Positions 46,956-57,855 of a DNA stretch of 64,000 nucleotides are shown here, one piece after another (the stretch's first letter is position 1; every line of letters begins with the position of its first letter). Both the position numbers and the translations under genes were made by a program. The stretch is taken from positions 2,057,501 through 2,121,500 of the forward strand of contig NW_023501036.1 of assembly GCF_014066305.1 (NCBI RefSeq), read 5' to 3'. The stretch is from Letharia columbiana (Eukaryota; Ascomycota; Lecanoromycetes; Lecanorales; Parmeliaceae). Under the pieces are notes generated by a model. The model was given only the letters and a program-made list of their open reading frames with translations. It was not told where the DNA came from and searched no databases.

Positions 46956-48193
46956 CTAGTTAGTACACGCCTGACCTGAAGAAACTTTCCCCTGCAGAAC
47001 ATCCAAATAGCAGTTCCCACTTGACGTCAACTTCCCAGTGGTGCTGTTGATCAACGGCCACACGCTCCCCAAGCCAGCTCCATTACTATACCCATAGGCA
47101 ATCACACTGGCATTCTTTTCGAAGAAGTCGACCACCTCGGGAATAAAAGTGTTGACGGTATCTTGATCGCACATTGTCCAACTCTTATCATTCACACACG
47201 CGAACTCGGACACCCAGACCGGCTTCCCATACTTGGTCCAGTAGTACCCCACATCTGCCTTCACCCCGTCGGAAGTATTCTTGTTCGTGTGGATGCAGGT
47301 GTAGTCCCACGGCGGCTCCGTTACCCCGAGCGCCTCCATGAAGGGCGTGAGCCACGTTTCGTCCATCTGGGTGGCCATGGACGGCGACCCAACGAGAGTA
47401 TTGCCAAGCTTGCCGAGGGTGGCCTTCCAGGCGGTGGCGGCGGTGGGCGCGTTCATGTTGCTAGAGTAAGGAGCTGGCCAGTCAGGCTCGTAGAAACCCA
47501 TCATGTAGTCCGGGGCGGGGGAAGCGGGTAGGTCTGTATAGGCAGCGTAGCGGTTTTTGTCATCTGCTGCGGCGGTACCGATGGGGGCAGTAGGGTCGGT
47601 TTCGTTGAGGTCACCGTTGCCCCATAACTGGGGATTGGTTAGTGCTTCGTGCTTGAACAAAAGGGGCCATCAAGAAATGGGTAGGTGGAGGAGCAGGAAC
47701 AAGTAGGATTTGGAGAACTTACCATGCCGATGCCCTTTACAGTCTTCGTACCGCTGGTAAAATCGGTGGTGTTGGGCCAGTAGTCCGAGTACCACGAAAT
47801 ATAGGGAGCATATTGATCAAGTGCCGCCTTGTTGGTGTTCACGATATCCGGGAATCCTGCAACGCCGGCTTTTATTCCGTTTGGCGTGATACTAGAGCTA
47901 GCAGTTGCACCGCTACTGCCATCGGTACCGGTACCGCTCCCGGTACTGGCTACAGCGGTACTGGAGGTGCTGCTGGACGCACTGCTCGCGGCGACGGGGG
48001 AGGCGTTAGGGGAGCTATCGAGCTCTGCTACTGCGATGGACGGGGTTGAGGTGGGAGCTGTTAAGGTAGTGGAGCTGGACGACATGGCTCCTGGGGGACC
48101 ATAATGGTTCCATTGGTGGAAATGTGGGTGCTGGGCATTTGATGATACAGCAATTGTACATAAGATAGAAACGTAAGCTAAAAGGCCAGGCAT
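46956..48193 (-). CDS. Secreted GH128-type glycoside hydrolase (beta-1,3-glucanase), 380 aa
   Basis: Exon 48193-47723 and exon 47627-46956 join in phase across a 95 nt intron (GTAAGT to CCCCAG). MPGLLAYVSILCTIAVSSNA is a signal peptide. A Ser/Thr/Ala-rich linker follows up to about residue 100. The catalytic domain is of the Asl1-like GH128 type: AGVAGFPDIV, YSDYWPN, then MMGFYEPDWP (the acid/base Glu motif), WLTPFMEALG, YWTKYGKPVWVSEFAC (the nucleophile Glu motif), and ASVIAYGYSNGAGLG. Fungal members cleave beta-1,3-glucan in the cell wall. It could serve wall remodelling or act on foreign glucan. The frame is complete. Confidence 0.85.
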
Positions 48194-49093
48194 TGTTGAT
48201 AGGTTTAATATTGGTGAAAAATAAAAATGAAGGTCCTTTCAATCGATGAAAGTAGGAGGTATCCTGTCCGAAAAAGCTGCTCTAAAAGAGTGTGGTGAAT
48301 GGAAAGCTGTTCAAAGAATGACTGAGCGACGAGCGACCAAGAGAAGTGAAAGCTTTGGGCAGTGGAAGACTCTTTGTAGAGTCTTGCAGATTAAAATTTG
48401 AGAAGAGACTGAACTGGATTTTGTGAGACCCAGCGTTGTGGTCTGCGGAGAGAAAGGACATTGCATGGAGCGGTCCAACGTTTCATGTGGGTCGAGGTTT
48501 CAAGTTCCAAAGATAAATTTAATCACTCTCCTCCATTGGTCAATTCCAACTCGCAGTTATTTGCTGCCGACGGTGAATTTTGAGCCTTATGGACAACCCC
48601 CAAGTATAATTGATTGGATACTGCCTGAGCCTGCTTGGGGGCCCTGTTTGAGGTCTTGGTATTTCGCCAGGCTGCTCAACCAGAGCCAAGCCACTAGTCC
48701 ATTTGAGTAATGGTCCCGGCAACGGTTGAGCTATTTTAAAGTACGCTAGGGGCGTTTAGCAAAGAGTGGTAGGGCTGAAGGTGTGACAGCAAGTAAGGCA
48801 AGGTATGGTTGCCTCTGGAAGCATCATTTTGCACTGCATCACCGCTTGGTCTGATTATCACACTGACTCTCGTAGCTTCAGACGTACTCTGCGCCAGCTT
48901 CAGCCGATATTTTCGCCTCGTAGGAGTGTAGGATTCCATTTGCACCCGTTTTCATTCGCTGATCCGATACACAGCCCCATGAAGCTCAGCGGCTAAGCTG
49001 ACGAAGTGTCCAGGAAATCCATTCCATCTTTTAAGCTGCTCCTTTCTTTTATCACACTGAGGGTCACTGTCTCTTCTGGCTTCATGTCTCAGC
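48194..49093. other. Divergent promoter region between GH128 and arrestin genes
   Basis: No gene recognised. The last 70 bases before 49094 are pyrimidine-rich, as a leader would be. Confidence 0.5.
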
Positions 49094-50452
49094 ATGTCTG
49101 ACCTTCTCCAAATCCACGTGCCCAAGACCTCCTACAAGGCCGGAGATGACGTTTCGGGCTCTGTCTATCTTACCAACAAGAACGGCCAGAGAAGAGACGT
49201 TGATATCGAGTCGATATCAATAACCTTCACAGGCCGTCTATCACCTACAAAGTACTGGCCTCGTGTTCCCAAATCCATCCAAGTGTTCGCTTACAAGAAG
49301 ATACTCTTGGCTGGACCTACAACTCTGCGCATTCCTCCAATTGGCTGTGAAGATCAATATAGCTGGCCTTTTACCTTCAGCGTCCCCGTCGACTGTAATG
49401 CAGTCCAAAATGATGGCCCTCCGGCACCTCCTCTCTCCGTCTTCAACACTGATCATAACCAGCCTCTTCCTCCCTCACTTTCAATATTCTCAGATGAGAA
49501 CACTCCACGCGACGCTGTTTCAATTGTCTACGAGCTTCAGGCAATGATTGATTCGCCGTCCACGACAGGGTCTTATCCTGCTAGTTGTATCAAGAGGCTG
49601 GGACTTAGCCTTTACGCCCCCAGGAACAAGGAACAAGCTGGTCTTGAATGCACTTACAAAATTCAGCGTATTACTTGCCAGACTTTGGATCTCTTTCCTG
49701 AGGAAAACCGGGAACTAGCAAAGCGTCCGCTCAGGCTGCGGGAGAAGCTAGGTTTTCGATCAGTACCCACCGACCATCTTCCCAAAGCCGTATTCGATGC
49801 AAAGCTTCAGACTCTATCCTCTGCAATCATTGGCGCACCTCTGCCGATATTCCTCCACCTTGACTATGACGTCGGAAGCTCGACACTCAGAGTCCCGCCA
49901 GCAATTTACCTCAAAAAGGTGGCTGTGTGGTTGCGAGAGGACACTTCCATGCTTGTACCGAAGCCAGGCCCAGTTTCCGGAGAGCAGGAGCAGGCCGGCT
50001 GGATGAAAGCGCCTCAACTTGCTGCGCAGGACTTGGACAAAGGGGTTCCGTTGGTGAATGGCTTCTTGGACATGCGAAAGATCATAGACTTGACGTTAAA
50101 GGATGATCTGATTCCGACATTCAGAACTTTCAACATAGCACGCTCCTACGAAACCAAGGTCAATGTGACCCTCGAATGTGCTGGGAAGACTTTCTTTATC
50201 TACGGCAACTACAACCCTTGCACGCTACTAGCTAAGCAATTCGATCCTGACGTCCGGCAATACGCGCAGCCAGCTGCGCCTGCAGTCATAATAAATGAAA
50301 TGGATGATCCTCCACCCCCGTATGAACCCATTGAACAACCAGCTGCTCAACTTCAATCTAGTCGCGGCAATCAAAGCAGAAGAAGGAGGAAAAGAAGACA
50401 TCACGGTGCCTTCCAGAACATGTCATCTGCTGGTGGTGGTGGAGGGAGTTGA
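49094..50452 (+). CDS. Alpha-arrestin-like protein with PY motif, 452 aa
   Basis: A single exon. The N-terminal arrestin fold is seen in LLQIHVPKTSYKAGDDVSGS, then VYLTN, ISITFTGRL and SWPFTFSVP near residues 1-105, and the C-terminal arrestin half near 245-385 (LQTLSSAIIGAPLPIFLHLD, VNVTLECAGKTFFIYGNY). The tail has DDPPPPYEPIEQP; PPPY is the PY motif that binds WW domains of Rsp5-type ubiquitin ligases. It ends in a basic run RRRRKRRHH and Gly repeats. Such proteins link ubiquitin ligase to plasma-membrane transporters for endocytosis. The exact cargo cannot be told. Start is the first in-frame ATG after a pyrimidine-rich leader. Confidence 0.8.
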   Translation: MSDLLQIHVPKTSYKAGDDVSGSVYLTNKNGQRRDVDIESISITFTGRLSPTKYWPRVPKSIQVFAYKKILLAGPTTLRIPPIGCEDQYSWPFTFSVPVDCNAVQNDGPPAPPLSVFNTDHNQPLPPSLSIFSDENTPRDAVSIVYELQAMIDSPSTTGSYPASCIKRLGLSLYAPRNKEQAGLECTYKIQRITCQTLDLFPEENRELAKRPLRLREKLGFRSVPTDHLPKAVFDAKLQTLSSAIIGAPLPIFLHLDYDVGSSTLRVPPAIYLKKVAVWLREDTSMLVPKPGPVSGEQEQAGWMKAPQLAAQDLDKGVPLVNGFLDMRKIIDLTLKDDLIPTFRTFNIARSYETKVNVTLECAGKTFFIYGNYNPCTLLAKQFDPDVRQYAQPAAPAVIINEMDDPPPPYEPIEQPAAQLQSSRGNQSRRRRKRRHHGAFQNMSSAGGGGGS

Positions 50453-53387
50453 GCAGCCACCCACAGACAAGCCATCAGTGCCAGCAACAACTACTGGAAT
50501 GGCTCACAACTCAGTCTACGTTGGCCATTGCGTTGCCCGTCTTTTCTTGGGTACGAGTGCGCTACGTTTGATCTAGGTAGTATTGAGCTCCACAGTGACA
50601 ACAGACGCAGAGGCCAAGCTCAGGAAATCGGGCTTCAGATCAGTCCGAATACTTATCGAGTCGTCATGGAAGACTTCAACTGTGAATGTTTGACGACAAA
50701 ATTTGCCGTGCTTCTATACGCATCTACTGCGCAAAGAAAAGACTCCGTGCTTGACCGATACGCAAAGTCAGCAAAGCGACGTTCTGCACCGCATGTCTTC
50801 TGCTACGGTCAGAGCGCGACCTCTTGCCCCTCAGAATGGCGACGGTCCATCGACAACAGAAGGTACCAAGCCCTGGCATCACTCAAAATTTGTTGACTCG
50901 GAACCGAGAACCAAAAAAGACGGCCTGTAAAAAGGTTCTCTTGAACATCACAAACAGGGCCACATACATGGCCCTTCTTCTCAACCTCCGCTACTTCTTC
51001 GGAAATAGGCGAGAGTGATGTCCAACCAAGTTTGTATCAAGATCCTTCTACACGCTCTATCCACAAATTAGAGACAGGAATCAATCTTCAGAACCCGCTG
51101 CTGCAACTCCACAGCGGTAGCTCACCCTCCATCGATCTCATACTTAAGAGGTCGCCGTCCCTCCATCCTGTGTGCTGCCACCCAAGGCCATACCCCTACC
51201 GTGGAGGTGGCATTTACAATCCCCAGCCCCAGTACTGAAGAGGCGTTTTTGCCCAGCAACATTTGCATACTAGCGGGATTCAAGCCTCTCGGGAAACTAT
51301 AGCTCATATAGTTGTTCATGACGTTCTCGAAAGGTGCTCCATCAGCCCATAGATATAATGTCAATGCTGGGCTTCCATCTTCTACGATCATGGAAGTCAA
51401 TTTTTTTAACGGCCTGAGGGACTTTCTTCTGCGACATACTTCAACGCCACTCCTCCCTGGTTTTCATTCTTCTGAACTGTCGAATAATGTGCCGTCCGAC
51501 CTGTCATGAAGCTATGCCGCTATACTGCTCTTGGTCTACTTCAGGCGCATTACATACCTTGCATCACAATTAACTCGCACTCGTTCGCCGCTTCGTCTAC
51601 TTTAAAAGAACATTAGAAGCAAGTACTGACTCCACCACCATTTTGCTTTACAACTCCTTGCTCCCGGGCGAGTCGGCAACGCCATCTGCCCGTGTGTCTT
51701 CAGCTGCTGCTGACAAGATGTCAACCTTATGATCACGAATCTCCGAGGAACGCCAGGTCATTGTGTCCTGAATAAGAAGTCCCTCTCCGGCCTCTTTTGC
51801 AAGCATCACTCAAAGCCATCATCGCCATGGTAGGCAGCAACCTTTTCGACTGGCCCACAATATGTCTATGCCTCCTCTACAGCGCACTTGTCAGCTCAGC
51901 CATCTGCAACAGCGACGCGTACGGTAGCCCCGAGTAACGATGATTGCAGCCGGGCCATCTCCAAGATCCCATTCGCTCAGGCAGCACCCCCGGAACATCA
52001 AAGGCCAGCGGCCGAGGATTTTTGCAGAGCCGCAGTTCATGCAGCCTATGTTTGGTGGTATCAGTAATAACCATCGACCCGACGCGATTGTGCAGTTGCC
52101 AAAAATCTGGAAGCATAGTATGTATACTCCTCGCTGACCCTATTTCGACTTATCATGTTTTCGTGGCATGGTTGCGGAGATTCAGAAAGGCTTTGAGATT
52201 TCTACCCGTTGGTAGATTGAATTTAGCTCGATAAAGCTGATGCCAAGTTTCTGATAGACTCCTGTCGCATTGCTCTTATGAGCGAAGCTCGCCCCATGTC
52301 AATCAAAGTGCTAGATCCGCAATTTGTCGCAAGCTGGCACATCGTCAAAGAACAGTTCAGCCATTTTAGGAACTGCTTTGCCGGTGGAATCGCCAAAGGG
52401 GGGTATGCACCGCTAACACGTACACGTTGAGGAGGAATCTCGTTGCTCCTCACCCTCAATCCGATAACCCGGAAACGAACGCACTGACATTCATTGTGTT
52501 CGAGCGGTTGAAGCCTGCTGACCTGTTGCAACATTTTCAGTACGTGGCCGATCCCACGTTGCAGCGCTATACATGTACACGAGCGATTCGCCATTCAATC
52601 TCGCACAGATGAGTAGCTACATGTCGATTGGATTCCCCGTGGAGCCTGTCAAGCAGCCGAGCGGGATCGGGTCGTTGAGCAATGGCTCCCAGATAAGCCA
52701 GCTTGGCACGCTTGGCAACAGGTCCGAGCTTGAGACCGAATTCAAACGGCAGGTTCTTTCTAGCAAGCCCTTGGGGACTGGGAGGGTGACACTTGAGGAT
52801 ATAAGTTAGGTTATGGGGCATGGTAACGAGTTTTTTGAAGCTTCAGAGTGCGCCTGTTGCCCAGATTGTTGTACATGATTACCTAGGGCAGGCAAGGGGT
52901 GAGAATACATGCTTACGGGTGAAAAATGTTGTTTTTTCGGCCCCAGTGAGCGGTAGAATCAACCCCCGGAGTAGCGACCTCGAAGCTATCATGAGCGCCA
53001 TGAGGAAAATCTGGCGAAGTGTAGTGAAACGTCTCTATCTGTCTGGGATCTTCTATTGTGTGTTTAAGGAAGTTCGCGACGTTGCCAGGCGACGCCAGAG
53101 TGTGTTTAAGGACTAAATTTTCGTGTTGTGTTAAAAGGTAAGATGTACCGCTAGAAATGGGTGAACATCACCACAACAACTCAACATTGGTCTAAACGCA
53201 TTTCGTTCGCCAGCCTTTAAAGCCGCATTTTGCCATCGTTATCCTTCAACACTCCCCAATCGAATACTCTCCCAACTTCCTTAACTTTCTCACCATTCTT
53301 CCTTCTTCAGGCTCAGGGATCAAAAGAATACGACCCTACGGACCTCTCTCCAACCAAAATTATAACAACACCCTCCATCTCAAAGCC
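50453..53387. other. Gene-poor stretch with possible coding remnants
   Basis: No gene I can name. Two stretches look protein-like but have no domain: minus strand 51400-51122 (LYLWADGAPFENVMNNYMSY and SFPRGLNPASMQMLLGKNAS) and plus strand about 52230-52430 (VLDPQFVASWHIVKEQFSHF). Both end in stops and lack splice partners I could defend. They may be relics of one or two old genes. Confidence 0.35.
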
Positions 53388-53971
53388 ATGCCTCGCCCTC
53401 GCCGAAGCCGTACAAATGGCCATGCGCGTCCCAACGGGCTTTGCATCCACATCATCACCTACGGCAACTCACGCGGTCGCCCCCCAATCCCCATGCCCAA
53501 GCTCATGCATCTCGACTGTTCCGGTGCCCAAGCGCCACCAGACCATCTCCAGCTCAATCATACAGGAGCCGACCGAGAAGTTTTCGACTACTTCTTTTCG
53601 AATCCAGTACACGAAAGGATTTTCCAGAAGGCCTTGGATCACCTCGAGGTAAGGATCCTAAACGGACCATATCAGCGAGGGGGTGTGCAGCAGTTGTGTT
53701 GAACTGCGTGGCGGGTATGTACAAGGTCTTTTTGAAATACCCCAGCCTTTCCCAAAACTTGTCCTATGAGCTAGATTGTATCCTGGTCAGGAAAAAGCGC
53801 GCTGATTCGGAAATCTGCGTAGGCAAGCATCGGAGCGTAGCGATGGCAGAGCGGCTGGCGGACGAGATAGAACAGTGGGATCGCGTCGTTGTGCAGCGGG
53901 AACATTTGGATACGGATGTGGAGAGCGGTCTTAGACGGCGGCCAAGGATCGAGGCAGGAACACACAAATAG
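53388..53971 (+). CDS. RapZ C-terminal-domain-like protein, frame problem at first intron
   Basis: Exon 53388-53648 holds HIITYGNSRGRPPIPMPKLM, HLDCSGAQAPP and the NPVHERIF region. A short exon ending 53714 reads AVVLNCVAG. Exon 53823-53971 reads GKHRSVAMAERLADEIEQWD, VVVQREHLDTDVE. The second join (GTATGT to GCGTAG) is in phase and restores CVAGKHRSVAMAERL, the conserved motif of RapZ-like proteins, which bind nucleotide and sugar-phosphate type ligands in bacteria. In fungi the role is unknown. The first intron (GTAAGG to GTGTGCAG or GTGCAGCAG) leaves a phase mismatch, so either a one- or two-base indel has broken the gene or the intron is placed otherwise. It could be a pseudogene. Confidence 0.6.
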
Positions 53972-54659
53972 TAGTGGCGATATCGAAGTGTGTGGGAAGT
54001 AGCAGTAACTGGAATTCTCGTTCTCAAGTCTCAATGTGTTCGTCATCTGCTTCTTCGTCCACCTCCTTACTCTTTGCAACACTATCGTGACGAAACCAGC
54101 AGGGTTCTCGAAAGCGTAGATGAAGCATCCGCAATGCGCTGGAGCCTATTGCAGGTTGCGCGTCGTCAAACTTCCATGCCGTCCGATGATCGCTCAGCAG
54201 ATCCAGCTCCAGTACCATCAAGGACTCTCTCCGATGAAGCCATTGTTCAACAGATTGAGAAACTTCGCCAAATGGAAATGGACCAACCTCCTCGTGGCGT
54301 TGACACGCAGCCCAACAACAATACCTACTCAACGAGACCGTTTCTCAATGGCAATCTGTCATCAATCCTAGTAAACTCGATAACACGCGGTCTTTATCGA
54401 GCCCAACGGACTTTGCATTTGACACGGCTCCGACTGTCTTTGATGAGTCTGTCGCTTCCAGCAAAAACACAAAACCGACGACATCGCTCGGTGTACAAGC
54501 CATTGCTTCCGAAAGACCCTAAACGAGAAGTGGACCCGGACCCGCCGAAGGTAGGATCTGAAGTTGTCGGACTGACATCGTTTCAAACAGAAGACCTGAA
54601 CCTTGCTACAGATGGCGCCAAAAGCATGATCATGGATGAAGTAATGGTATCTGCGGTTA

Positions 54660-55574
54660 AGGGGAGGCCATGAGGCAAAGACAGAAGAACTATTAGCACA
54701 CACCTATGATTTAGAGTGCAAAAACGGCAATGGAGCCACTCCTCTTCTTACAGCGGCACACTATAAGCACGAGAATATAGTGAAACTATTGTTAAAACAA
54801 GGAGCAAACCCAGGTGCAAGAGACGACGAAGGCCAAACAACACTACATCCACTGGCTATTATCCCCATACAACCCATCTCTGGAACTTTAGTCGATCTTT
54901 AACTAAAACATCGCCCACCTTTGGACGTTCCGACCAATGAGGGGCGGACTCCACTGATATACGCTTGCCAAAATGGTGAACAACTACTGGCGAAGAAACT
55001 CATAAATCACGGTGCAAACATTCAGGCAGTCGACAAACTTGGGTTAACGCCTTTGCACTGGGCAGCGTATTGTGGAAAGGCCGAGATGATTCCTCTGTTA
55101 CTTGCTAACGGCGCTGCGCTTGAAGCGCAAACCCCAGAATCACTGAGTCGTACACCACTCCACCAAGCTGTTTGTAGTCTATCTGACTCCTCTGATACCG
55201 TTGAACAATTGTTACTGGCCGGTGCAGACAAAGAAGCTAGAAGTCAATATTCCTGGCAAACGCCTTTACAATTGGCTGTCAAGAGCAATAACAAGGCTTG
55301 CGTCACTCATCTTCTGAAATCTGGTGTTAACATCGATGCTTCGGATACAGATGGGTATACATCTCTTCACGATGCCGCGCGGCGAGGCCAGCTTGAGATT
55401 GTAGAGGCGCTTCTTGATCACGGCGCCAATCCTACAATTAAGACAAGCAGGTTACTGGGTCCAAAACCTTCGGGTGTCGCTACGGATAGTGACGTACCGA
55501 CAGCTCGAAAGGAAAAGATCAGGACGCTGCTCAAGGAAGCTGAGAAGGCCTGGAAACGGTCTGGTGGAAAATAG
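54660..55574 (+). pseudogene. Ankyrin-repeat protein, broken
   Basis: About seven ankyrin units lie in one frame: LECKNGNGATPLLTAAHYKH near 54720, then DDEGQTTLHPLA, a TAA stop at 54900-54902, then TNEGRTPLIYACQNGEQLLA, KLGLTPLHWAAYCGKAEMIP, RTPLHQAVC, SWQTPLQLAVKSNNKACVTH, and DGYTSLHDAARRGQLEIVEA to 55430. An open frame upstream (53990-54673) ends TGA just where it would shift into the first repeat, as if one base were lost near 54665. That piece has a Pro/Arg-rich sequence without domain. Usual fungal NACHT-ankyrin genes end like this, so it may be the relic of such a gene. The part from 54921 on remains open for 217 residues. Confidence 0.75.
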
Positions 55575-56760
55575 GAGCACCACCTATGGATACGTTGACG
55601 TGGGATATGTTCATCAATCTCGCTGCGCTTGGATGGTACATGCTATTGTCCCAAGTCCTTGTTGAATTGCTCACGGGGAATTTCATATATTACAACGTAC
55701 CTGTATCGATAGCAATCCCATACGAGTGCGTCAATGATACTGTACCTCAATTCTTATAGCTCTTTTCTGTCTTTTATATGGATCTTATGATGTATCCTAT
55801 CGTTAGTTCTCAGATTCGCTTCTGGTGGGCTTACCTCGTTACGCAACTGTGCCAACTCGATTCCACTCTCCGCCATTCACTTCCTTTCAGTCTTCTACCT
55901 CGCCCAGTTCTCCTTAAAAATGTCACAGCACATGACTTCAACCTTCCATTCGATGATGAGACCGATCTGTGCTGCGGATCTAGGAGCGTTGGTAGCAAAA
56001 GTAATCGAACGAGCCACGGCGTCAAGGATCACACCATCTTCCCTGTTCCTCAACAACCTCTCCATGTTTCGGAAAACCCGGCTCTCGAAAATCAGCACCT
56101 AGGCCATCCATCTTCACACCTTATACATGGTGTTCTGCGACCAGAAAGGATGGTCTCTCCCTTGGATAGAATTCAGCCCTATCGTCGATGTGGTCTAACC
56201 AAAAAGACCATTAGCTCCTTGGCATCTCGCTCGGCGTTCGGACTTCTGCAGTCTGCTTTACTCGGCATTCGCTCAGTATTTGGCTCAGCCTGGCAGTCGT
56301 GCCATTCTCCGCAATACAATGATGACAGACCCTCAGGATGGAGGCAAAGAGGCAATTGGTGATAGATTTATCAGTTGATGCGCAAAGCTCGCTCGATCGC
56401 TTCTTTGCGCTTTCGTGACAAGAGTGCGAGGGTCCGAGGTACTCGTATTCTAGGATTTGCAATCTCCAAAACCTAATTCTTATAAATTGTTTATTCACGA
56501 TAATAGAATTCAAAAACTAGAAAAAAAAGTTAAAAGAGCGTAAAATACAGTTATTAGAATTTTTTGAATTTTTTATAATCAGGTTTAAATTGATAAAGTT
56601 ATGTAATAGTGTGTATAATGAGTTTTAGAGATTGCTCTTAATACGAGAGTATGCGTGAGTACTAAAAAAGCCAGCCACGAAACCCTTTCCCCGCAGCTCT
56701 GATATATATAGGTGGATCAACAATCCCTTCTGTCGCAGGCTCAGCAAGAGAATCTCAATC
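55575..56760. other. Gene-free stretch
   Basis: No supported gene. AT-rich at 56470-56640. The last 60 bases before 56761 should be the leader of the NmrA-like gene, with TATATATA at 56702-56709 as a possible TATA box. Confidence 0.45.
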
Positions 56761-57855
56761 ATGGCTGCAAAGAAAATTCTTGTCGTCTTTGGTGCCACCG
56801 GCAACCAAGGCGGTTCTGTTATCAAATCCATCCTGAGCGACCCCAAGACCGCCGGCGAGTTCAAGATTCGCGCCATCACTCGCGACCCATCAAAGCCCAA
56901 TGCGCAAGCTTTGACAGCCAAGGGTGTCGAGTGTGTCGCTGCCGACATGAATTCCGAGCATCAGATCAAATCCGCCGCTACAAGGCGCTCATGCCGTCTT
57001 CGCCGTGACCAATTATTGGGAGAAGATGGATGCCGAGCTGGAGATGAAACAGGGTCGGAACATCGGGAACCTCGCAAAGGTCAGCCCACCCGCGTTATCC
57101 TCGTCAACGTTTGCTACTGACAAAATGCGGAAAAGGAGTGCGGCGTGCAACATCTGATCTGGTCGTCGCTCTACGACGTCGCCAAGCTGACAGGCGGCAA
57201 GTTCCCCAACGTGGAGCACTTCGATTCCAAGGCCGCTGTAGAGCAACACATCCGCGACATTGGCGTTCCGGCCACTTTCCTCATGCCAGGCTTCTTTATG
57301 TCGAACATCCCTGGTGGTGCTTTCCGTCAACTCCCGCCATCAAACCACTGGACCTTAGCACTACCTATGCCTGCCGATACACCAATCCCATGCTTCGATG
57401 CTGGTAGTGACACGGGCAAATTCGTCAAAGGGATACTCACACATCGCGAGAAGGTACTCGGAAAGAGAGTCCTCGCTGCGACGGATTATAGCACTCCCTC
57501 GGATGCCATAAATATCTTCAAGGAGTTGTTCCCCAAGGCTGGCGAAAGCGCGAAATTCGTGCAGATGTCCAAGGACGACTATAAGGGCGCCCTCGCTCAT
57601 GCTGGTATGCCGGAGAAGGTTCAGCAAGAGCTTTATGAGAATATGGCTTTCATGAACGAATACGGATACTATGGGAAATCCAGTCTGGCTGAAAGCCATG
57701 AGGTAAGTCTGTCATTTATTTTCCGTCGAGGCGTGAAATCTCCGTGCTCCATGTTTCTGCGTTAGCTAATACCTCCGTTCTAGATCTTGGATGAGAAACT
57801 TACAACGCTGAAGGAATTCTTTGCTGGAGCCAAGGCCTTTGAGGGTCTCGAGTAG
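56761..57855 (+). pseudogene. NmrA-like NAD(P)-binding protein, one frameshift
   Basis: It opens MAAKKILVVFGATGNQGGSV, the Rossmann glycine motif of NmrA-like proteins, then IRAITRDPSKPNAQAL and GVECVAADMN. Near 56978 the frame jumps by one: QGAHAVFAVTNYWEKMDAEL is in the next frame. From there an intron (57080-57135, branch site TGCTACTGAC, end GAAAAG) restores LAKECGVQHLIWSSLYD. A second intron (57703-57783, GTAAGT to TTCTAG) leads to the last exon ending AKAFEGLE at 57855. Apart from the one shift all parts are well kept, so the break is recent or a sequence error. Members act as redox sensors or as NAD(P)H-dependent reductases. A real protein cannot be excluded. Confidence 0.8.

Noticed and set aside
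47163..47531. Open frame of 122 codons on the plus strand
   Set aside because: Antisense to the GH128 catalytic exon; His/Arg/Gly-rich shadow.
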